26,396 nucleotides of DNA from Gamarada debralockiae (lineage: Eukaryota > Ascomycota > Leotiomycetes > Helotiales > Hyphodiscaceae), in the NCBI GenBank assembly GCA_002803225.1, contig NXFV01000195.1, positions 1 to 26,396 on the forward strand, in the 5' to 3' direction. Within the stretch, counting starts at the first letter, position 1, and each line of letters starts with the position of its first letter. Below the pieces are notes generated by a model. It searched no databases, was not told the DNA's origin, and was given only the letters and a program-made list of their open reading frames with translations. Shown piece after piece: positions 19,984 to 26,396 of the stretch. The translations under genes were made by a program, and so were the position numbers.

Positions 19984-21559
19984 ATGGAGGCTCGAGCCCA
20001 AATCCCCGTCTCCCTCCCACACCCTAATCCCACGACAAGTTACTGGCAAGATCCGCCCGATGCCGAAATAGCGGATTATACGAGTGCCTCCTCCCTGCCA
20101 GACGAGGTGATCGATACGGTGATTGTGGGGAGTGGGAATACAGGTGCGGGCCTTGCCTGGGGTTTACTGGGCGGAGATGATATGGAGAAGGAGGAGGGCG
20201 AGACTGGTAGAATTGGAGGGATAGATGGGAAGCAGAGGGTGGTGATGCTTGAGGCTCGCCAAGCATGCTCGGGCGCTACTGGAAGGAATGGTAAGCTCTC
20301 TCGTCTTCCCTTCTTCCCAGATGTTCAACGAAACAAGAAGCTGGTGAACGGTGCTGGAACAAACAGGCGGACACACAAAAGCAGCATCCTACCGCTCCTT
20401 TCCTTCCGTCTCTCATACCCAAGGTCTCTCCACCGCCGTGCAGATCGCACGTCTCGAATACGCCAACATAAAAGCTATCCACTCCTTCGCTCGCGAACAC
20501 AATATCCCCTGCGATCTGTTTAGTGGAGATACGGTGGATGTTATCTACGATGATGCGCAGTGGGACCAAGCGCAGATGGCGGTGGGTATGATGAGGGATG
20601 CTATGAAGGAGGATTTGGAGGGTGCCGCTAGGTATAGGCTTTGGAGCGCTGAGGAAGCTAGGAGGAAGTTTTGGGTTGCTGATGATATGGGTGGGAATGG
20701 GAAAGGGGAGAGGTATGGAGAGGTGCGAGGAGCGGTTAGTTATGAGGCGGGCAGTCTTTCCGCATATAAATTCGTCATCGGGGTTTTGAAGTTGTGCCTG
20801 AAGCGCGGGCTGGAATTATATACCAATACGTCCGTTCTGAAACTTGACAGAAGGGAGGATGGGATTTGGAATGTGAAAACGAGAAAGGGAATCGTGAGAG
20901 CGAAGAGAGTGGTGCTGGCTACGAATGGCTATACAGGATATCTGTGCCCTAAGTTCCAAGGTGCCATTGTGCCGCTCAGGGGACAAATCACCGCCCATCG
21001 TCCTGGCTCCAACATGCCAGCCTCCGGCCTCCCGACAACATATTCGTTCATCTATTCCAATGGCTACGAGTACATGATCCCTCGTCCTCCTGGCTCGAAA
21101 TTCGCTGGCGACATTATCATCGGCGGAGGCTTGGTGAAAGCTAAGGATGAAGGACTAGAGGAATTCGGAACCACAGACGATTCGACTGTGGATAGGGAAA
21201 TCTCTACTTACCTGACTGGAACTACGCCTAGATACTTCGGGAAGAACTGGGGAGACGACGATCCGGAAGGCAGAATCAGAAAAGAATGGACGGGCATCAT
21301 GGGGTATTCGGGTGATGGGTTTCCTTTCGTTGGACAAGTCCCTGGGGAGCAGGACTTGTGGGTAGCGGCGAGCTTCCAGGGACATGGGATGGCACTTTGT
21401 TGGATGTGCGCTAGGGCGCTTGTTGCTATGATGGATGGTGGGGAGAAGGAGGCGATGTTGAAGAGTTGGTTTCCTGATGTATTCAAGGTGAACGAGGGGA
21501 GGTTAAAGGTCGAGTTTAGGGGACGGCTCCATACTAAACCGCCTGCGAAGGAAGACTGA
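19984..21559 (+). CDS. FAD-dependent oxidoreductase, DAO superfamily
   Basis: The exons are 19984-20290 and 20367-21559 (76-bp intron), giving 499 aa. The FAD-binding Rossmann motif is 'VIVGSGNTGAGLAWGLLG' (Gly49, Gly51, Gly54). It is followed by 'LEARQACSGATGRNGGHT', where the intron splits the second Gly, and by the C-terminal flavin contact 'GFPFVGQVPGEQDLWVAASF'. Members oxidise amines or amino acids, but this fungal subgroup has no settled substrate. I chose the ATG at 19984 because 'AQIPVSLPHPNPTTSYWQDPP' is how relatives begin. An in-frame ATG at 19870 would add 38 residues with a hydrophobic serine-rich start that might act as a signal. The body of the protein has no membrane segment or peroxisomal SKL end (it ends KED). 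It closes the run of + strand oxidoreductases. Confidence 0.93.
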
Positions 21560-22869
21560 GGAGAAATAATGGCTTGCCTGGTATGGTGCAGACGTTGAGA
21601 TGATTTGTTGCTTCTACCGCTAGCGCTGCGTGAGACTGATTTTGATACCGATAACCTTGACGAGGCTTTGCAGTTCTTGTGCATACTACCTTGTAGTTGA
21701 GGCCTCCTGAATGTCACATTATCAACCGCTCCCCCTCTCAACATGAGATTGGGGTAGTAATTTCCAATCATTTATTCGAGGTGACCTGACCGTATGTACG
21801 GTATGCAAGGACAGTCCATCATACCAAGGCACTCTGGTGATCTATCTTGTGCGCACTGCGGCTGAGCAGTGCCGCTGAGTTCTTTACGTGCTAAGCGGAT
21901 ACCATAACCCTTCTGAAGTTCCTTCTTAAGTTGAGCTTTGTCACCTATATAAGGTCGCACAGTCAGAGCACTTACGTTACAGACAAAGCCTGTGTTTAAT
22001 CACGTAGCTGACCATGTGTTTATGCATAATGCCTGATCGCCTCGCACAAATGCAGGGGACGCTTGTTCATTTTTTGCTTCTCTGCGAAGTTGTTGCGGAG
22101 TATCAAGCCGCAGAGAGTAGTGATTTTTCATGCTTTGCATAGAATGTACGAGATTGTTATGTGGCTGTCCAGCATGCTTGTGGACGTCTGGGTGGGAACT
22201 CTTGACGATTGAAGTAGTGGCGGCAGCAAGACGGCGACGAGTGTGCCGCGTGCATCGAACTTCGATGCACTGTCAACCGCGACACTGAAAGCCCGTGAAT
22301 TTTCAGGAAACAGGAAACGAGAAACGCAATTGCTTTAGCAGGTCGAGTGATTCGCTTTTTGAGGAAGGAACCGTATACTGCAATTACTCCTCTATGTTGA
22401 GCGATTCGCGCCTTGGGAAGGGACAAAGTGTGAAAAACAGAAAGCTGCTGGTGGGTGCAGTTACTTAGCGTCCGGGTAAGTTGAACTGGGAGAGCATGAA
22501 AGGGGAATTTCAGTCGCTCAGATTGAACAATTCAAACTCCTCCCTCAAGAATAATATCCTCATCCATCCTTGACCTATTGCTCTTTTTAGGCTGGGAATT
22601 GGTAGTCATTGAGTGTTTTGAAGGGACAAGGGGCTTTCTGGGGAGGAGTAGAATAACCTAGTCGCTATTTTCCTCACAATTCCAAGTCTGAGATGAAGAC
22701 TGCAGGAGTGTTTGGTCTGAAGTATCAGGTACTCCAAGATGGAAGGCACTTGCCCAGTGGGCGAAGAGATAAACAAAAGGCAATGGTGCTTGTTCGCTCT
22801 GCTTAGGTTTGCTCACCCTCAGCTCAGGCTGCTCATGTCCAGAGACTAAAACGGAACTGGCACGAGGAA

Positions 22870-22990
22870 AAATTTACATAGAGTTTATATGTATTCTTAA
22901 TATAAAGGTTTTATTATTATGACCTAACGTAAAAATATTGTATAAGTATATCTTAATATTTCCTCTTATATTATAATATCTCGAAGGTTA
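22870..22990. other. AT-rich island
   Basis: About 120 bases are almost entirely A and T (for example ATATTGTATAAGTATATC and TTATATTATAATATC), unlike the surroundings. In Pezizomycotina such islets are usually transposon fragments mutated by RIP. No terminal repeats remain to identify the source. Confidence 0.5.
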
Positions 22991-23607
22991 ATACGCCAAG
23001 TCAGATTGGTATTCCCCCCCCCCACTTTTTCCCACAAAAACACAGTACAATTACGCTTTGATCCTGTTACTTGTATTCTGAATAAGGCTGACGAGTACTC
23101 AAAACATGCATTTCCAAATTCAAGATGTTGCTCGACACGAACTTCTCAAAGTATTCAGTCGATTGAGAACACCAGCCTTTCGATCCGAGCGTAGTAGCCG
23201 TGGAGAGTTTCTGTGCAACACATCCGGAGTTGTCCAATAACCACACAAAAGCAAGATCTCAAATGGTGGGTCTATTTTCGAGGACGGCGGAGACAATGAT
23301 CAAATTCGGCTTCCTGATTTATATATGTTTTGCTTGAACACCTTATTATTCAAGACCTGAAAAAGCGGCAATAGTGGTTTATTGTTAACTTATAGCAGCA
23401 AAAGCCTGATGAATTTGTGACCACTCGTACTTCGTCGCATTTCTTGGTCTATGAGAAGAGGTACTGGTTGTGTTTGTATGTCACATGAGCGCACACCAAC
23501 GTCACTATTTTGATAATATTGTTGTACACTCCAGACATATCATATCCAACTTTATTTTCAGGATCTCTAGGATTTCGTGTTTTCGAATGACGAAGTCCGT
23601 GAAGTGA

Positions 23608-23631
23608 GCGGTTATGCGGTTATGCGGTTAT
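23608..23631. repeat. Short tandem repeat (GCGGTTAT)3
   Basis: Three exact 8-bp units occur in tandem, followed by a diverged fourth (ACGG). They lie about 50 bp from a - strand B-box-like motif. Confidence 0.85.
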
Positions 23632-24426
23632 ACGGAAGAAAGGCTTCTGATAGCTAGACCCAAGTGCCCACCCTGGCTAGGAATCGAATCAAATCTTGCC
23701 ACCCGTCTTACAAGATTTTCAGAATTCCGCTAATATCAATGTCTTGTTCCTAATCTAAGTAAAGATCTTTTAATTTTATAGACAATGCAAAGAAATAGCC
23801 AATACCGCCATGGCCCGAGGGTCGCTGTCGCTCTACAAACGTTCGAGACTTCCCTGGTACCAAGTTCGCAAAGGCCATATTCTGCGACAGTTGCTTGTCG
23901 GTGCTGGCGATTTCTGCTCCATTTAACAACTGCCAATATATCTCAAACTCTTCTCATAAGCTTTTAGCCTCTCCTTATCCCATATTTGGTGTCCTTGAGA
24001 AATTTCTTCAGAGAAGAGTCCAAGAAGCTTCTTCCGGTTGGTCTCAGCAACGAGAACATTTTGGTCCACAAGATGAGGGTGTGAATCCACAAACTTTTTT
24101 TTTCATGGCTGTCTCATAATTTCTGATGAAATTTAAGGAGGTTTTGAAGACCAATCGAGCTCCCCGAGCCATGTTGAACCGAGCTATCGGTGGCGAGTAT
24201 AGTTCCAAGGCGCGGCCCTGGAGTGATATAAAAGCATCAGTCAGAACAAGCGTCGATGGGAAGCACAGTAAGTGTACACATTTTCTGCATCGATGGGAAA
24301 CAGCTTTGCGATGCTCTCAAAGAGAGAGTCCCAAGTAGTTCTATCAGGCTGTAACGGGATCCGAGTTCTTGGGATTTGCTCCCAGAAATTTCAATGCTGA
24401 GAAAGCAAATATTCCATAGAGTAGGT

Positions 24427-24660
24427 TGTTGTATTCCATTGTCACGTTAACTTTTCTCAGGGCTCCAATTCAATGAGTTCGGTGACTCAGTAGAAAGGAG
24501 TAAATTATGACTATTCTAAACTAGAGAAGAAAGACTGAGAGGGTCTGATCTACAGTTCAGCACTTATATCTACAAGGCTAGCTTCGCTAGGCTGGTCTTG
24601 AGCAAAAGCGAATTGCCTCTGGCCAACCAGCCTTATTACGCGGCCTTTCACGTGATAACA
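24427..24660 (-). mobile_element. Possible solo LTR or LTR remnant (copia-like)
   Basis: Read on the - strand, the block begins TGTTATCACGTGAAAGG and ends ATACAACA, so it has the TG...CA ends and short inverted TGTT/AACA termini of an LTR. A TATA-like GATATAAGTG sits about 90 bp in (24562-24571). Many fungal Ty1/copia LTRs begin with TGTT and carry a TCACGTGA near the start. I found no 5-bp target duplication, no primer-binding site next to it and no second copy in the window. Old age or misjudged ends could explain this. Confidence 0.4.
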
Positions 24661-25118
24661 TCTTGGCTAGTGAATGCCGGTGACTGGTAGTTTTAATTGT
24701 AACAATATTATAATTACTTAATATAGACGGCTTTTCACAGTATTTAATACTTAAAAAATAATTTGGATAATTTAGAGCCTTTATTCTTAAGTAGAATAGA
24801 CTTGGAAGACAGAATACTATGATGAATATGATGTAACATTTGCGTAATGAAGCTTCATAAAGAGCATCAGCTAAACGAAATGCTCTTCAAGTCTACACTG
24901 GCCGAATTTCCTCCGTCATCCTCCTTCTTTCGTTATAGTGCATCCGCACCAATTCCGTAAATTAAATCAGAATTGAACCAAGTAGTCCATAGCGCTACGA
25001 CCCACCATAAGGTTCACAACAAAGTGTGAACCATTTTCTCTAGACACCTTCAGCCTCGTTCATATTTGAAAGTGAATATAAGATTCTAATAGTAAGGGTC
25101 AAGAAAGAATAGCTCAAT
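24661..25118. other. AT-rich intergenic stretch
   Basis: There is no gene. An AT-rich patch at about 24692-24790 resembles the island at 22870. The remainder is the downstream flank of the - strand F-box gene. Confidence 0.4.
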
Positions 25119-26179
25119 CTATACAACGAGAAGCTTCACATCCTGCACAATTTTCCATATACGACGGCGGTTGATAAGGCCAATGGAGCCAGGAACGAGG
25201 CCTTCCTTGTGCTTCAGGTTCATGTTCTCTAAGCATGCCTGCCACTTAGCCGTATAGCCCGTGGACAGGTCGAGATCCGCCTCGCCAACGTAGTCTTTCA
25301 TCAGCGATTTGGCAAGTCGATTCCAGTCCCAAGCCTGATTCGTCATTGATCCATCTTCCTCTCGTGCTAACTGACGGCATTGATCATAATCGAGATCCCA
25401 GAGATAACCGACTAGACGGCCGGAGAGTATCTGCTCCCGCCAGAATTTTTGGTCGGTGGGGAGACGCGCAGCGAGGGTTTTGCTACAGCGACGGAGGCGG
25501 ATAATTGAACTTGTTTGCAAAAAGGATGTGATGTGGTCTAGAACTTCAGTTGGAAGCTCTTGCAGAAAGGGAGCAGGCGAATGCAGGGATTTGATCCTAG
25601 CATGGGAAAATAGCGCTGTTTCCTGCGTTTCAGATTGGGACCCTCGGGGAAGGGGCAGAAGGCAGGAGAGGATATCAGATGTGGGCGTTAGATTTCTGAT
25701 GGGATCTGCACAGAGCCACTACAGGCAAGTTATTTCAATCAATTTTGGCTCCCTTTGTGACCGGAATTTGAAATACTCACCGCCCATTGATCCTCACTTT
25801 CCCACTCTTGACCCCAGAATTGGCGTGCACCGTAGTAGCCGTGCTCCCATTCAAGGCCTTGCAATCCGAATGCAACAGCTTTTTCGGGACTCATGTTTTC
25901 CGCTGCTTCCAAGTTGCGCTCATGTTGCTGACACAGCGCTTTGTAGAAGTCTTCCACCGTCCTTAAGGACGAAGTGCAAAGTGTTTGGTGCTTGCGCCAA
26001 CATAGAACATGTTGAATAATGCTCAAGCAAGCTGTATGGATAGGGAAGAGAATGCTTCCTGTTTCATCGGGCTCGTAGACTTGCCATGGACCGTATCCAG
26101 AGTCTAACCGCCATGCATTTTTGATGCCATTGGTATCCTCGATATTAACATATGATCCGTTTCCCGCAGGAATCGATCC
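25119..26179 (-). CDS. F-box domain protein, 5' end not resolved
   Basis: On the - strand, the exon 26179-25781 joins to 25718-25119 across a 62-bp GT-AG intron (25719-25780), giving 332 residues in one frame to the TAG at 25121-25119. An N-terminal globular segment (GYGPWQVYEPDETGSILFP) is followed by a helical part (VEDFYKALCQQHERNLEAAE). A central F-box reads 'LQELPTEVLDHITSFLQTSS' and 'IIRLRRCSKTLAARLPTDQK', and then 'FWREQILSGRLVGYLWDLD', a combination seen in a large ascomycete F-box family. F-box proteins link targets to SCF ubiquitin ligases through Skp1. The target is unknown. Upstream of 26179 a TAG ends the frame right at a possible acceptor (CACTAG). The first exon or exons probably lie in 26180-26372 or beyond the contig end. 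The coding part that can be read is intact. Confidence 0.8.
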
Positions 26180-26372
26180 TAGTGCCGAAATACTGAAAGT
26201 AGGTTCGGAGGCTCCATGGCTTACCCGTATGCTTATATTAGTCCTAGGGCTGGAATATGGCCTGGGAGAAGTGCTTTACCTAAAATTTGTGTTGCCAATG
26301 ACGCAGAATTTGTTTAGCCACTAGTAGACACGTGTTAATGGAAGCAGCTGATATCGCAAGACCGCCTTTTTT

Positions 26373-26396
26373 GGGGGGGGGGGGGGGGGGGGGGGG
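26373..26396. repeat. Poly-G run at the end of the sequence
   Basis: Twenty-four consecutive G follow six T at the very end. A homopolymer exactly at a contig terminus is more likely a sequencing or assembly artefact than genomic sequence. Confidence 0.9.

Larger units (their letters stand above)
21560..24426. other. Gene-poor block with AT-rich island and homopolymer tracts
   Basis: I find no supportable gene in almost 2.9 kb on either strand. Open frames are short, lack domains and are not joined by good splice sites. Notable content is an AT-rich island at about 22870-22990, a run of ten C at about 23014-23023 and three tandem GCGGTTAT units at 23608-23631. A tRNA B-box-like GATTCGATTCC is on the - strand near 23682-23692. 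The texture suggests old, mutated transposon debris. Confidence 0.5.

Noticed and set aside
21208..21771. 187-codon open frame on the - strand
   Set aside because: It mostly mirrors the 3' end of the FAD oxidoreductase and has no family signature.
24126..24338. 70-codon open frame on the + strand
   Set aside because: No domain, no splice partners and an isolated position in gene-poor DNA.
25456..26019. 187-codon open frame on the + strand
   Set aside because: It is antisense to the spliced F-box gene and crosses its intron. It has no motif.
1..26396. CRISPR arrays, bacterial operons, rRNA genes
   Set aside because: No regularly spaced repeats or rRNA-like blocks were seen, and the introns show this is eukaryotic nuclear DNA.

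Overview
This window is nuclear DNA from a filamentous ascomycete (Pezizomycotina). The evidence is the short introns (45-119 bp) with GT(A/G)(A/C/T)GT donors and CTAAC/CTAAT-like branch points, monocistronic genes with ordinary intergenic spacing, and characteristic fungal families (DUF6699-like small protein, CipB-like dehydrogenase, DAL5-type MFS, F-box proteins, pogo/Fot1-type transposon). A Leotiomycetes/Helotiales-like origin is my guess from the overall feel of the proteins and is not demonstrated. The window ends in a run of 24 G, which looks like a contig end or sequencing artefact.

There are three compartments. (1) About 0.7-9.5 kb is a gene graveyard. It holds a DAL5/allantoate-permease-type MFS pseudogene (677-2300) whose three introns are still recognisable but whose frame is broken many times. 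It also holds four decayed relatives carrying the same 'xxDIRFxIYD' signature (starts near 2593, 3243, 4849 and 7407). An 880-bp internally deleted pogo-like DNA transposon (3936-4815) has TA target duplication and inverted termini. One intact-looking gene sits among these: a 355-aa secreted-entry, multi-membrane-span protein at 5934-7001. (2) About 10.2-21.6 kb is gene-dense and intact, with all genes on the + strand: a CipB-like zinc-less MDR dehydrogenase, an old yellow enzyme, homogentisate 1,2-dioxygenase, an aldo-keto reductase, a DUF6699-like small protein and an FAD-dependent (DAO-type) oxidoreductase. I resolved exon structures for all of these, and every CDS length divides by three. 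(3) About 21.6-25.1 kb has no credible gene but contains AT-rich islands, a possible solo LTR and homopolymer tracts. It is followed by the 3' part of an F-box protein gene on the - strand that runs toward the contig end.

Five oxidoreductases in about 11 kb, one of them a ring-cleaving dioxygenase, could form an aromatic-compound catabolic neighbourhood. The usual homogentisate-pathway partners (maleylacetoacetate isomerase, fumarylacetoacetase, 4-HPP dioxygenase) are not in the window. Shared function is therefore an inference from proximity only.
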